64,000 bases of DNA from Metellina segmentata (GCA_947359465.1 OX375876.1:88566184-88630183); one strand, 5' to 3'. Counted from the stretch's first letter, positions 45,119-57,837 are shown. Numbers and translations: made by a program. The notes: generated by a model not told the origin, from the sequence alone.

Positions 45119-46117
45119 CATTCTTAAACTTCTTTGTGGATTACTTGTTAACTATCTCTTTTTACAGTCATAATTCGCAAAAACGCAAAATAGAGATGTC
45201 ATCCCCTCTTCTTAAAATGAACGAGCCTTATTTCTAAACCAACCGCCACCACTCAGGCTTGTGTCAGGAAGAGTCTCGTCGTAGACTGATAGTGTTTTGT
45301 AGGTTTTTCTTATTGTAGTTTGACAACTAAATATGGCATTTCTCTAAAAGAAAGGAATTCGCAGAGGAAAAGGAACTCATGAAGTTACATTTTTTTAATA
45401 TTCTTGATATTTTCACACCCTTGTGCTTTTTACAAATCACTGTACAACTTGATCTTCTTTGACTTTATAACACACTAGCTTTAGTGACCTTCGCGCGTGA
45501 GGTTTTGCTTTTTTCAAGGTTTATAAAGAAACCTACGAAGGCAAAAGTCATTTCGCCATTCTATTCCTTGATATATTTCAGATAAATTTTTGTGTTTTTT
45601 CATATTCCCCCTTCAAATTAACCAAATGGATTAAAATATCAGAACAATTCTGTTGTCCTGGAAGTACTATATTAACTTCCCTCCGTTCATTCTTCTTACT
45701 TTTATCACAGCTTTCCTTCAAAGATTATTTTGCTAGCTGATTATTCCTCCGTTTGTTACGAATGCGTGCTTATATGACTTCAATTTCAGTTCATTTTGGA
45801 AATACGAATGTGAAGCTACTAAGCCTTTTGATTTTGCTTTCAATCCGGCGGAGAAGTTTGTATTTTCCATCAGCAGATTTGATTCGGCGATCGAATGGTT
45901 GGTGGATTTTGATGAAGCAGGGTGCCAAGTTAAACCAAACAAAACCAGAATCGCATGATGCTTGATCTTCTCGTTACCAAATACAATCGAGGCTTTTTTT
46001 AGCGGCATATAAAAGAAATTCTTCTTTTAAATATACATACATTAGGCAGCGTATTTCCATTATGCTATGAGACACTGTTACATTCCTTTCATATGGATCC
46101 TTTTTTCTCCCTTTTTA
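45119..46117. other. Unique-looking DNA, no recognised gene
   Basis: A 91-codon minus-strand frame (45733-46008) lacks recognisable motifs and I do not call it a gene. Confidence 0.4.
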
Positions 46118-46640
46118 AAGGGGTCGTGGTAACGTGGTTGGAAGAATAGCGGATGAGCAACCGGAGGGGGTGCGAGTTCGAAACTCGATCCAACCACCAT
46201 CGTGTACCTGGGATCTCTTTAATGTGTCGTGGCCTCAGATGTTCTCCTTTGCGTCATGTGGAGGTTTGAAGAGTGAGTTGCAAACTCAGATCTTGACGTC
46301 GTTATCTGATCGTGGTTCAAAATTATTAGGTGATTTCTTCGGATCTTTCCCTTCTGGATTGATCCGGGACGCAGTCAATAGCTCGTTGCGTCGCTCCAGT
46401 GTGATGTTAATTCAACTACCTTAGTGGGTTTACCCACTGCTCTAGCAGCCTGTGAGTTGTAGATGGTGCATGTTCGATTCATATAAATTAGCCTGAGGGG
46501 TAATTCTATGTCAGTAAAAGCTCTCATTATGTGCGTATGCCCATTACTTGTTACTGTCTGGCTTGTATTTTTGCAATTTCACCAAATATGGCTCGTGCGC
46601 CAAAAAATGCCTACCAATATATTTAACCATACGTTTAACT
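46118..46640 (+). mobile_element. Composite SINE: S2 plus S5
   Basis: 46118-46425 is a nearly complete S2 copy (A-box-like region TGGTAACGTGGTTGGAAGAA, B-box-like GCGAGTTCGAAACTCGATCC). It is followed without spacer by an S5 unit (GTGGGTTTACCCACTGCTCT, GAGTTGTAGATGGTGC, GTTCGATTC, TCAGTAAAAGCTCTC). The same order at 30886 suggests a true two-part element. Confidence 0.75.
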
Positions 46641-47220
46641 TTGTTTCAAGACTTTGTAATTTTTTATTTTCAGATGTTATACAAGAAAATAATTTTTAGG
46701 ACTTATAAAAAATGAATGTAACTTTTTATTACCAATATGTGTGTGTGGCCTTCAAGGACTCCATATATTTTTACCTCTGATATTTGTTTTACGATAATGA
46801 TCCCGTGCGAGTTTTTCTTCCTATTCTTTTTCTTGTAAACGTCTGAAACGAACGCCGTTTCTAACGTTAACAGCTTTGGGCCACAACGATTTTGTTTCAA
46901 TGATTGTTTTGTCACGACCACCAAATGAGGTTTTGGATCATCGCGTGCGAGCCCAAGGCAGCTGTGATTGCCCTGCGTTGTCGACATGTGTACATAGTTT
47001 CTTCGCTTCTAAATATATAAATGGTTCTAGTTATACCGGGGCTTCTTTTTATGGATATTATTGTACAACAGCGGCGAATTTTACGACAGTATAGATAGAA
47101 AGAAGACAAATTTTATTGAAGTGTAAATGATAGGGAGATGTTTATGATGGACCACATAACTTCGTTGTTATTTTTATCTATTCAACAAATGCTCTTAGCT
47201 TTAACACTCAAAGTGATTTC
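46641..47220. other. No recognised gene
   Basis: Short chance frames on both strands; no repeat recognised. Confidence 0.4.
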
Positions 47221-47450
47221 GACGAGATATCTCGTCCATCAAGATCTGGTCAGTTTTGCTGATGACGGGTTACCTTGTCGAGAAAACCACAAGGGAAGGG
47301 GGGAGGAATTCCTCGACTGTCTTAATCTTGGTTTAAAATATATATGCTTCTAATTTCGACCACAGCTCCACCAGTGGTAGACTTCGGGATTGACCCCGGA
47401 ACGTCGCAAATAGCCCGTTGTGTTGTTCCAGAGAGACGTTAAGTTACTCC
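47221..47450 (+). repeat. Palindromic minisatellite copy and SINE tail relic
   Basis: GACGAGATATCTCGTCCATC and AAGATCTGGTCAGTTTTGCT match the array at 48060-48800. From 47380, GGAACGTCGCAAATAGCCCG and TTGTGTTGTTCCAGAG are a SINE 3' end. Confidence 0.75.
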
Positions 47451-47832
47451 TGAAGTCCGGTTGTCTGGTTGAAGTTCGACTCCCTCAATTCACGGTGGGA
47501 GCGATAAGGCAACACCTCCGATTGGTCTGCAGTGTAATGCAGGTACCGACACTTTCTCGTAAGTTAGATTCTGAAAGGTTATATGATTCACAAACTGGCA
47601 TAGGATATAAAAGTTTTACAAAATTATACAAATGTATTAAATGTACTGTAAAATCTTGCAAATCATTATTTTTGCTACTAATTTGGAATGTTAATACCTC
47701 ATCGACCTTCTAATGAATGATTGACCGCTAATTTCAGTAGAAGGGTGATTGTGACAGTTTATGAGTGCATATCGAAAGTTTACCCTCAAAGTGGTTATTA
47801 TGTATAGGTTTTTAATCGATTATATATATGGT
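47451..47832. other. No recognised gene
   Basis: Short chance frames only. Confidence 0.35.
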
Positions 47833-48000
47833 TGATGGTAGTTGAATTAAAGTTGCTCTGGAGTGACGGGCTATTGAAGATGGTCCGGGATCAATCCCGA
47901 AAGGAAAGCTTCGACGACAACACCTCGTAATTTTGAACCACGGTCAGATGACAAGCTCAGCACGAGCTGGCTCCCATTCTCCAAACTTTCTCACCACACC
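47833..48000 (-). mobile_element. SINE fragment lacking the head
   Basis: GGTCCGGGATCAATCCCGAA, CACCTCGTAATTTTGAACCA and CACGGTCAGATGACAA match the SINE body. Confidence 0.82.
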
Positions 48001-48084
48001 AACTGATTAGTAATAGAAATTTATCTTTGGCTTAAAGCATTAATCGGTTTGATCTTAGTGCATCAGATTCGTTAAATCTCTTCG

Positions 48085-48790
48085 TGGTTGTCTCGACGAG
48101 GTATCTTGTCTTTAGCAAAACTGACCAGATCTTGATGGACGAGATGTATCGTCAGTTGAATAAACTGACTAGATCTTGATGGACGAAATGTCTCGTCAGT
48201 TGAATAAACTGACCAGATCTTGATGGACGAAATGTCTCGTCAGTTGAATAAACTGACCAGATCTTGATGGACGAGATGTATCGTCAGTTGAATAAACTGA
48301 CTAAATCTTGATGGACGAAATGTCTCGTCAGTTGAATAAACTGACTAGATCTTGATGGACAAAACGTCTCGTCAGTTGAATAAACTGGCCAGATCTTGAT
48401 GGACGAAATGTCTCGTCAGTTGAATAAACTGACTAGATCTTGATGGACGAAATGTCTCGTCAGTTGAATAAACTGACCAGATCTTGATGGACGAAATGTC
48501 TCGTCAGTTGAATAAACTGACCAGATCTTGATGGACGAGATGTATCGTCAGTTGAATAAACTGACTAAATCTTGATGGACGAAATGTCTCGTCAGTTGAA
48601 TAAACTGACCAGATCTTGATGGACGAAATGTCTCGTCAGTTGAATAAACTGACCAGATCTTGATGGACGAGATGTATCGTCAGTTGAATAAACTGGCCAG
48701 ATCTTGATCTTATCATAAAAGAATCGGAAGTATTCTGATGACGAGAAATTTATCAGATCTTGATGGACGAGATATCTCGTGAAAACCGAT
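48085..48790 (+). repeat. 44-bp minisatellite array with block duplication
   Basis: About 13.5 units of GACCAGATCTTGATGGACGA plus AATGTCTCGTCAGTTGAATAAACT. Unit variants (GACTAGATC, GACTAAATC, GGCCAGATC; GAGATGTATC against GAAATGTCTC) recur in a pattern: units 2-5 and 8-11 have the same variant order, implying duplication of a ~264-bp block. Edges carry the related GATGGACGAGATATCTCGTG and an AACCGATTGGAGGGTTAA end seen at the 21.8-kb copy. Confidence 0.93.
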
Positions 48791-48800
48791 TGGAGGGTTA

Positions 48801-49565
48801 AATAAGTATAATATATCTAACTCAGCTTAGAGTCAACTTAGTTGTGCTGACTTTGTGTATGAATCGGTTGATTTAAATATTTACGATATGTTTTAACCTC
48901 TGACCAGTTGGTATTGAATTTGCATAGGCTGCTAATTTGTGCGCTTAGAATCCTACAAAAAACATTCTTTGTTTCAACAAATTATTTGCTTGTTACTTTC
49001 GGATGGATTCTGAATATTTATGAAAATATATCCGGCATTTTGTTCAAACCAATTCTGATGGAAATACGACCGCAGAAAAGAACAAAACAAAACCGAAACA
49101 GAAGTTATAACAAAACGCCTGTTCACGGTTGTACCAAAATTAGGCATTCTCGTAATTGATGACCCCCTCTTGACTGTTGAGTGCGGCGTCAGAAAACACA
49201 AATCCAACGCCGAAACACAAAACAAAACAGAAATGCTACAATACCTTTCTCACATGCTTGCTTCCAAGTGAATTAGCCCTATTTTCCCGACCTTTCTTTT
49301 ATCTGCACCGCTTTCCGGATTCGGAGGTTTTTGAACACTAAATCACCTGCTCAGGTATGCTTCCCCTCGTTCAACGGGGAGGGGAGGATCCACGAAAAGT
49401 GGTGTTTGCCGTTCGGTTCCTATCGGGGACCTCTTACCACTCTGGCGGATTCTGGATAACCTCTCTGAGTTTCTAAGTGCTTTGTGACAAGAGGTGCCGA
49501 CTGCACATCTGTCAGCCGTGGAGAAGAGCGATGAGGAAAAGCATTGCCTTTACCTGCATGGGGCA
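48801..49565. other. Unrecognised DNA before the large tandem array
   Basis: 49320-49565 is GC-richer (CAACGGGGAGGGGAGGATCC), with no clear gene. CTGCTCAG/GTATGC near 49353 resembles a splice donor, but without support. Confidence 0.35.
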
Positions 49566-52500
49566 AAAGTTTTGTGGCAATTAACGAGGCTTGTTGTGGA
49601 ACGGTAACGGTTTTAAATGTAACGGTGGATTTTCTTCGCTTTTCGGAAGTCGTCAAAACGGTCTGATGTTTTATTGTGGAATTGAAGGAGCCCATAACCA
49701 TCTTCTTTTCCATGTTCGTAGATGGTAGAAAACGACTGACTTAATGCGGAAACCTTTTAAGGCAGCTCCCAAATTGAAATGTACATAAATATTCTGTGCC
49801 AATTAACGATACTTCTTATGGAACGGTTTTACCGGTTAACGGTAGATTTTCTTCTCTTTTCGAAAGTCGTCAAAACAGTCAGATGTTTTGTGGAATTGAA
49901 GGAGCCCATAACAATCTCCTTTTCTATGTTCGTAGATGGCAGAAATCAACTGACTTCCAGAATTTAATTTGGAAATCTTTTGAGCTACTCCCAAATTGAA
50001 ATTTACATAAATTTTCTGTGGCAATTAACGAGGCTTGTTGTGGAATGGTTTTTACCGGTTAATAATGGATTTTATTCTCTTTTCGAAAGTTGTCAAAACA
50101 GTATGATGTTTTATTTTGGAATTGAAGGAGCCCATAACCGTCTCCTTTTCCATGTTCGTATAAATCGACTGACTTCCAGAATTTAATGCGGAAATCTTTT
50201 AAGGCAGCTCCCAAATTGAAATTTACATAAATATTCTGTGGCAATTAACGAGACTTCTTATGGAACGGTTTTACCGGTTAACGGTAGATTTTTCTTCTCT
50301 TTTCGAAAGTCGTCAAAACGGTTGGATGTTTTGTGGAATTGAAGGAGCCCATAACCATCTCCTTTACTATGTTCGTAGATGGCAGAAATCGACTGACTTC
50401 CAGAATGTAATGTGGAAATCTTTTGAGAAGCTCCCAAATTGAAATTTACATAAATTTTCTGTGGCAACGAGGTTTGTTGTGGAATTATTTTTACCGTTTA
50501 ATAATGGATTTTCTTCTTTTTTCGAAAGTCGTCAAAATGGTCTGATGTTTTATTGTGGAATTGAAGGAGCCCATAACCATCCCCTTTTTCATGTTCGTTG
50601 ATGGCAGAAATCGACTGACTTCCAGAATTTAATGTGGAAATCTTTTGAGGCAGCTCCCAAATTGAAATTTACATAAATATTCTGTTGCAATCAACGAGAC
50701 TTCTGATGGAACGGTTTTACCTGTTAACGGTGGATTTTCTTCTCTTTTCGAAAGTTGTCAAAACGGTACGATGCTTTATTGTAGAATTGAAGAAGCCCAT
50801 AACCTTCTCCTTTTACATGTTCATATAAATCGACTGACTTCCAGAATTTAATGTGAAAATCCTTTAAGGCAGCTCACAAATTGAAATTTATTTAAATATT
50901 CTGTGGCAACTAACGAGATTTCTTATGGAACGGTTTACCGGTTAACGGTAAATTTTCTTCTCCTTTTTAAAGTCGTCAAAACGGTCGGTAGTTTTATTGT
51001 GGAATCGAAGGAGCCCATAATCATCTCCTTTTCCATGTTCGCAGATGGCAGAAATCGACTGACTTCCAGAATTTAATCTCGAAACCTTTTGAGGCAGCTC
51101 CCAAATTGAAATTTACATAAATATTCTGTGCCAATTAACGATACTTCTTATGGAACGGTTTTACCGGTTAACGGTAGATTTTTCTTCTCTTTTCGAAAGT
51201 CGTCAAAACGGTTGGATGTTTTGTGGAATTGAAGGAGCCCATAACCATCTCCTTTACTATGTTCGTAGATGGCAGAAATCGACTGACTTCCAGAATGTAA
51301 TGTGGAAATCTTTTGAGAAGCTCCCAAATTGAAATTTACATAAATTTTCTGTCGCAACGAGGTTTGTTGTGGAATTATTTTTACCGTTTAATAATGGATT
51401 TTCTTCTTTTTTCGAAAGTCGTCAAAATGGTCTGATGTTTTATTGTGGAATTGAAGGAGCCCATAACCATCCCCTTTTTCATGTTCGTTGATGGCAGAAA
51501 TCGACTGACTTCCAGAATTTAATGTGGAAATCTTTTGAGGCAGCTCCCAAATTGAAATTTACATAAATATTCTGTTGCAATCAACGAGACTTCTGATGGA
51601 ACGGTTTTACCTGTTAACGGTGGATTTTCTTCTCTTTTCGAAAGTTGTCAAAACGGTACGATGCTTTATTGTAGAATTGAAGAAGCCCATAACCATCTCC
51701 TTTTACATGTTCATATAAATCGACTGACTTCCAGAATTTAATGTGAAAATCCTTTAAGGCAGCTCACAAATTGAAATTTATTTAAATATTCTGTGGCAAC
51801 TAACGAGATTTCTTATGGAACGGTTTACCGGTTAACGGTAAATTTTCTTCTCCTTTTTAAAGTCGTCAAAACGGTCGGTAGTTTTATTGTGGAATCGAAG
51901 GAGCCCATAATCATCTCCTTTTCCATGTTCGCAGATGGCAGAAATCGACTGACTTCCAGAATTTAATCTCGAAACCTTTTGAGGCAGCTCCCAAATTGAA
52001 ATTTACATAAATATTCTGTGCCAATTAACGATATTTCTTATGGAACGGTTTTACCGGTTAACGGTAGATTTTCTTCTCTTTTCGAAAGTCGTAAAAACAG
52101 ATTTATAATTTACTGTGAAATTGAAGATCACAATTCTTTATCGAGGCTTAGACTCGTGGAAACGTTTTAAGCTACCCGAATATTAAAATTATCTATATAT
52201 TTTTGGCAATTGATGAGGCTTGCTTAGAACGATTTTACCTGTTAATGGCGTAATTTTTCCACGTTTCATGAGCAGTAAATTTTTTTTTTTACTGTGGATT
52301 AAAAGACCATAACTATCTTTCTTTCCATGCTCGAAGATGGCAGAAATGGGTTGACTTACAGAATTTATTACGAAAATGTTTTGAGCAGACCGAATATTAA
52401 AATTACATTCATTTTCTGAGGCAATTAACGAGGCTTGTAGAACGGTTTCAATATGTTATAGAGACGGACTTTTTTTTCTTTTCTAAAGTCGTCACACAAA

Positions 52501-52640
52501 ACAGTTTGATATTTTACTGTGGAATCGAAGGCCATAGCTATCTCATTCCCATACTCGTTAATGGCAGGATTGGACACGATTCAAAAATTTACCGTGGAAA
52601 ATGTACAAGCAGTCCAAATATTAAAACTTCCTGTTTCAAA
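49566..52640 (+). repeat. ~222-bp tandem array with 890-bp higher-order repeat
   Basis: About 14 units, marked by ATTGAAGGAGCCCATAACCA at 49681, 49895, 50121, 50338, 50560, 50786, 51004, 51228, 51450, 51676, 51894 and 52120 (spacing 214-226). The four units from 50338 are repeated almost unchanged 890 bp further on: each marker from 51228 to 51894 sits exactly 890 bp after its partner. Units toward the right end (after 52120) are strongly decayed. Each unit contains the near-palindrome ACCGGTTAACGGT. Short open frames on both strands repeat with the units and look like by-products. Confidence 0.95.
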
Positions 52641-52818
52641 AGTTCTTTAATTTTTTATGCCTCCTATAAATATTAATTATTTATTTAATAACGATTTGTC
52701 ATTAAAATTTACGTAACAATTTATTATTTTAATGAAGAGATTGTTGACCAATTAGAAGAAGTAGAAGCCCCGATTAGACTGAATAAATGGAACGGACTGT
52801 CTTTTTTTAGTGACTTGG

Positions 52819-52875
52819 ATTGGATTGGATTTTGGGTTATATGGCGCAAGGTCCAAAAACGGACGAACTGCGCTA
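52819..52875 (-). mobile_element. 57-bp truncated retroposon with 13-bp target duplication
   Basis: TTTAGTGACTTGG occurs at 52806-52818 and 52876-52888, exactly flanking 57 bp that read, on minus, GACCTTGCGCCATATAACCC and then a CCAAT-repeat tail. It is the 3' end of the family also seen at 14.5, 20.2, 60.1 and 60.9 kb. Confidence 0.88.
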
Positions 52876-52888
52876 TTTAGTGACTTGG

Positions 52889-54366
52889 AAGGTATGAGTT
52901 TGTAAATTTTTTTGTGTTTTCTTTAACTGCACTTACACACACCTGGTGGTAATCTCCGAAATTAATGCCTAATTGCTTTTAATAAAACTTACAATGAATA
53001 TACGAATTTCCAAATATGAATTATATAGACTACACGATATTGTATAGGTAGTATTGTAATTTTGTAAAATAGCAAGCCTCTGCAATGCTTTAAACTATCA
53101 TAATTCCAATTAATTATATATAATTCAGTTGATATTTTTTATACTTAGCTTTATGATTACATGAAGCACTTCGTCGAGGATGTTTCCATACAAGAAATTG
53201 TCATAGCACTGGCTTTTAATTCAACGAGGATTCTACAAGTTACCACACGATTGATTAATACCAACATTTATTTTTATTGGAGAGAGATAAAGAACTACCT
53301 CGTAAAATATAAATATAAGCTCCTTTAAAAGTGAACGAATATGGTGTGATGTGTCTCTTATCCATAGTTTGTTAGCACCGAAGATTATTACATGAGAAAA
53401 TGTGCACTGTCTCTTAAGTATGGGGAAAAGAAATACGTTTCTACTCTTGTAAAAAGAGGGTTCTAAAGTCAACCTCCGAGGTTTCTTTATCGTGTCATAT
53501 CTTGTTTAAGCTTACACGTGTTATGCTCAAGGTGCAAGGAAAACACGGTAATCCGACGCTGTTACACGGTTCTCTACTCAAAGAACGCCACCAAAGCCAC
53601 AAAAATACACCATTTTTCTTTTGATGGATCTTCAAAAATAAACTTTCAGAGAAATACAACTCCGACTTAGTCGTCAACCTGTTGACGTTTTTTTTTCACC
53701 TTTCCTCCTTTGCTTACAGGTAATTTGGATCTTGCCCAGTCTCAAAACAGGAGTTGAGTTGTCACACGGAAACCCACTAGACCGTGAGGCTCGTGTTTCG
53801 AACATAGAGAATCCAACCCTTATCTCACATCTCTATGGTTTCAACGCCCAGACACTCTTTTTTCCCCGAGTCCTATCCATATTGAGTTGTACTGGACGTT
53901 AACAATCGGTTTTAGATTGTAATTTTCTCGGGTAATAGCATATCCATCTACCGAACAGGTATTTTCTGAGGAGGAAAAGAGGCTGTTTGAGGTTCAACAC
54001 ATATATTTTTGTTTTCCACTCCTAAATTTCACTTATTGGCATTCGAAATGAGTGGTGTTATTTAATGATAGATCTTGTTTTCAGTCAAAGGTCACTTGAC
54101 TGAAGCAGCTTTCTTAAACTGAATTCGGGTGTCTCGAAAGTCTGGATGAATAGGATTTTCGGTTTCCCTAACTATTTTGCATTTTTTATTAGTGTATAAA
54201 AAAGTTTAATTGTTTATTTTATGTATAGCTTGTAGGATTGTAGTTTTACATTATTTTAAACGAAAAAAAAAACGCGTTATTTGTTGGATATATTTATTTA
54301 TTTCAGTAACAAATGACTTTTACTTGACCTTCGCAATATCACAATTTCTTTCCTTGTTCCCAAGGG
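52889..54366. other. No recognised gene
   Basis: AT-rich to mixed DNA with chance frames only. Confidence 0.45.
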
Positions 54367-54663
54367 CTTCGTTAGCCCATCTGGAAAAGTAAAGGACGAG
54401 TTACCGGAGGGTTGCGAGTTCGAAACTTGAACCGTCGTGTACACGGGGGCTGATACACGTTGAATCTGTCGTGGCTTCAAATGTCCTCAAGTTGGCGTGG
54501 TAGGAAAGTTTGGAGAGTGGGGTACCAGCTCAGATGTTCTCGTTATCTGACCATAATTCGAAATTATGAGGCGTCCTTGGAACTTTCTATTCGGAATTGA
54601 TCCCGGACCGTCGACAATAACCCATTGTGTTTTGTTCCAGTCTTAGGTAAATTCAACTACATA
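54367..54663 (+). mobile_element. SINE S2 copy
   Basis: TTCGTTAGCCCATCTGGAAA, B-box-like GTTGCGAGTTCGAAAC and the body GTCGTGGCTTCAAATGTCCT, ending near TTCAACTACATACC. No S5 part follows here. Confidence 0.83.
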
Positions 54664-55593
54664 CCATCTGAAGGTTACTTCGTTCTTGTGTGTTTCTGTA
54701 TGTCAATTTAAGTTACGAGGGAAGCATAACTTGGTACACAGAAAACCAAACTGAATCAACAAGGTACTGCCAATTTTAAGTTCGCCAGAAATTTTCCACA
54801 TTGATAAACGTTGTACTAATTAATCCCAGTCCGACACAACCTGACCCCAACTTACGGTACGACTTTTGCAAAGTAAACAGTGTTTACAGTTCCACATGCG
54901 CAACACTCTTTTCCAAGTTCTTTCCCCTCCAAACTCTCATCTCTTAAAAGTCGCTATTTATAGACAAAAGAAGAAAAGTGGATAGTGAAATGTAAGGACA
55001 AGGACGAAATACGAGACTAATCTGTGATCTACGACTTCCCGTTTTACCTCTGAGCAACGTCCATTTATTTAAGTGCAGGAAAACAGAGCAACTTTGCGTC
55101 TTCGAACCCCTTCTAACACATTTAGCTCAGTAAACAGAAACGTGTGCCATTTTCTATTTAAAAAATGGCCCGCTGTTTCTGGCTGCGTGTAAATATTCAC
55201 CATTTCGGATGCTGTTGTTTACTTTGTTTCCAGTGATTTACTCTAACTGCTAACTTGTTCGATAAGTGTGTCTACAATTAGTTGTATATCGACCTTCAGT
55301 GAAATAGAAGGAGCATGTGGGTGGAGTCGGTACTTAAGATCGCTGAAGTGTAGGAATCGACTAGGGTCTAGAGGTTGTCGAAGTGCAAACTGGACTTGTT
55401 CATCAAGCTCGTCAATTAGTCCTACATTATGGGTCGTGCTTTCTTCCAACACATTGTCCAACACATTGTGACCTTCTCCCTAAGGTCTTTGAGCATAGTG
55501 ATCATCAGGACAAATAACGTGAATAAATGGTGCTTGTTCGTTTTATAGGTCGATGGGTGTACCTGACTGACGAATTGTTCTTTTTGACAACTA
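54664..55593. other. No firm gene; one protein-like minus-strand frame
   Basis: The minus-strand frame 55243-55464 (73 codons, no ATG) is charged and unlike low-complexity noise (GLIDELDEQVQFALRQPLDP). It could be a relic of a host or transposon gene. I recognise no family, and the flanking frames are broken. Confidence 0.3.
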
Positions 55594-56324
55594 GGCCCGG
55601 TGCACACATCCGGTTTTTCAACGTGCGGCACCGAAGCCCAACTATGCACACATAAGCCGTGAAATGACGCAAGTACTCATTTCGCGCCATTTGCGATACA
55701 TATTCTATCGAAGAAAACGTGTTTATTTCGCTTACTTGGTGTAAAAAATAGTATATTTGAAGCACAAAATAGACGTTACTGTAAACAACCATTTATTAAT
55801 TATTATTTATATTCCATTTATTTATGAAAACAAGGTACTTGAAACCGGATAAGCGTGTGCGGCGAGCTGCGGCGCCGTAGGGTAATGGTAATTTTTTTAG
55901 TTAACGTCGTACTTGAGCAACACAACAGGCTATTTACGACGGTCCGGGATGAGTTCCTTAAGGGAAAGATCCGAGGACAACACCTCGTAATTTTGAACTA
56001 CGGTCAGATGACGAAGCAGCACCTCAGGTACCCCAATCTCCAAACTTCCACACCAACCCAACGTGAGGACTTTCGACCACGACAGTTTTAAGGTGCACCA
56101 GCCGCCTCTACACCATACGTTTACAAACATCCGGACCCGGATTCGAACCAGGAACCTTACGATCTAGAGGCTAACACCTTAACCACCATACCGGTTGGTC
56201 GGCAGCGGCGCCGTTGGATCCATTGGATCTCCTTAACTGATTACTCCATTGGATCTAATGTATCTCAGACCGCACTTGCGTTGCGGCAGCGGCAAGTTGA
56301 AAAACCGGATGCGTTCACCGGGCC
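55594..56324. mobile_element. PIF/Harbinger-like MITE interrupted by a SINE
   Basis: Ends GGCCCGGTGCACACATCCGG and, as complement, GGCCCGGTGAACGCATCCGG continue into TTTTTCAAC, giving ~29 bp with two mismatches. Flanks are CTA (55591-55593) and TTA (56325-56327), a degraded 3-bp duplication as expected for PIF/Harbinger. Without the SINE the element is about 395 bp and has no gene. Confidence 0.82.
55879..56204 (-). mobile_element. SINE S1 nested in the MITE
   Basis: Head at the right (GCCGACCAACCGGTATGGTG on minus), tail GTAATGGTAA at the left. GCGGCGCCGT at 55869-55878 and 56205-56214 is an exact 10-bp target duplication. Confidence 0.93.
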
Positions 56325-57287
56325 TTAGTTCACTGTCTTCTATCAAAACATACCTTGCTTGATTTGACACTCCACGATCATGTTATGCTACACTAGGGTT
56401 GAATAGATCGAACTTAAGGCTTGAGGTAGAGTCCGCTCCAGTGTGGGGTTCGTCCATGACCAGACTGGGGTTTGAAATCAAATCCTGTTAAAACGATTGC
56501 TAGAGAATAAGCGTGAAATAAAGTGCAGTGAGCATTATTATTAAGAGTAGCTTCAAAAAATATGATCATCAAATTGACATGTGGTTACATGTATCGATTT
56601 ACGTAAATTTACACATAGTAGTCACGTGACTTCTCAGTGAAATATTTACTCGGTTGACTAATTTGGCATCTTATCGCCTCGTTTGGCGATAAAACATCTT
56701 ATAACAGGGTAGATGTGTAAATGCGCATTTCTATAGAGTGGCGACAAAATGGTGAAGTCGCCAGTCCACTGCTATATCGTGTAGACCAATCAGATAATGA
56801 ATTAACATATGGGCGGTGAAGGATCATTTCCACCCGGCAGACGAAAATATTTTAATGGCCACTTTATTACTAGTTTTGGTCACATGACGTACATGAAAAA
56901 GCTACCATTACTCACTCTCACATCGCATTTTTCGAAATTTCTCATCAGTCAACATGCGTAAATTCAATTAGATATTCCCGTTTACGTTAAATGGTATGAT
57001 CAATGCATGAGATTAGTTGTAAAGTATTTTTTTCATTTCAGAGACGTATTACAGTCCGAAAAGCATTATCTGCTTATTTTTGTTACCATCTAGTGATTTA
57101 AGTTAAGATCTTTTAAAAGATCTAAAAACAGCACTTTCAAACTTGTGTGCTTGGTTCTAGAGCCGTCTTATGAGTGCTCATCAATTTCAAAATTGCTAAA
57201 CTTACACTGGGTTTTTATCCGTTTAAGTCTTGTAACAAAATTCAAATGCTGTTGTGGATTTAGAGGAGTATCTTGGTGTATTTGAAG
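56325..57287. other. No recognised gene
   Basis: Nothing identified besides short chance frames. Confidence 0.4.
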
Positions 57288-57643
57288 TAGGGATGCGACA
57301 TCGATGTCGATGTTTTGAAAACATGGATGTTTTATGAAAAACATCGATGCTTTCAAAACATTGATGTTTTATGAAAAACATCGATGTATTGGAACCGATG
57401 TCGCATCACCAGTTGCTAAACCAGTTTTAAGAAATAGGGAAAAAAGTTTAAATACACTGAGTTTTATAAACATCGATGTTTTGCTGTCGATGTAGCAACA
57501 CTAGTTGCTAAACCAGTTTTTTAAGAAATGGGGGAAAAGTTCAAATGCATTGATTTTTAAGAACATCTATGTTTAAAAACATCGATGTTTTTGGGGCGAT
57601 GTATCATCAACATCGATGTTTTGCTGCCGATGTCGCATCACTA
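57288..57643. mobile_element. hAT-like MITE rich in ACATCGATGT palindromes
   Basis: Ends TAGGGATGCGACATCGATG and, as complement, TAGTGATGCGACATCGGCA have the TAGNGATG start common in hAT elements. Flanks ATTTGAAG (57280-57287) and GTTTGAAG (57644-57651) form an 8-bp duplication with one mismatch, the hAT length. The 356-bp interior has many AACATCGATGTTTT palindromes and a repeated GTTGCTAAACCAGTTTT segment (57410 and 57504). No gene. Confidence 0.83.
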
Positions 57644-57837
57644 GTTTGAAGGGGATATGGTTTCACTTAACGGTCATTCTCGAGGGGTAATTATACCAGG
57701 ACTTAGGTTTGAAGTGGATTCCAAAAATCTATATCTAAAATTCTAACTCAAAACCTGTTGAACTGAAGGCCAGATATCTAACCTCTCAGTTACCAGGCTA
57801 GCTTATGTTCCAGGAATTAAAATTTTCTAAAATAGAG

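Noticed and set aside
45733..46008. 91-codon minus-strand frame
   Set aside because: No motif, no supporting splice or promoter context, and an overlapping plus-strand frame of similar length.
48085..48790. CRISPR-like array of regularly spaced repeats
   Set aside because: The repeats are contiguous 44-bp units without unique spacers, and the genome is eukaryotic, so it is a minisatellite.
49836..51357. Repeated 60-70-codon frames on both strands
   Set aside because: They recur because of the 222-bp array; stops occur between units and spacing varies by non-multiples of three.
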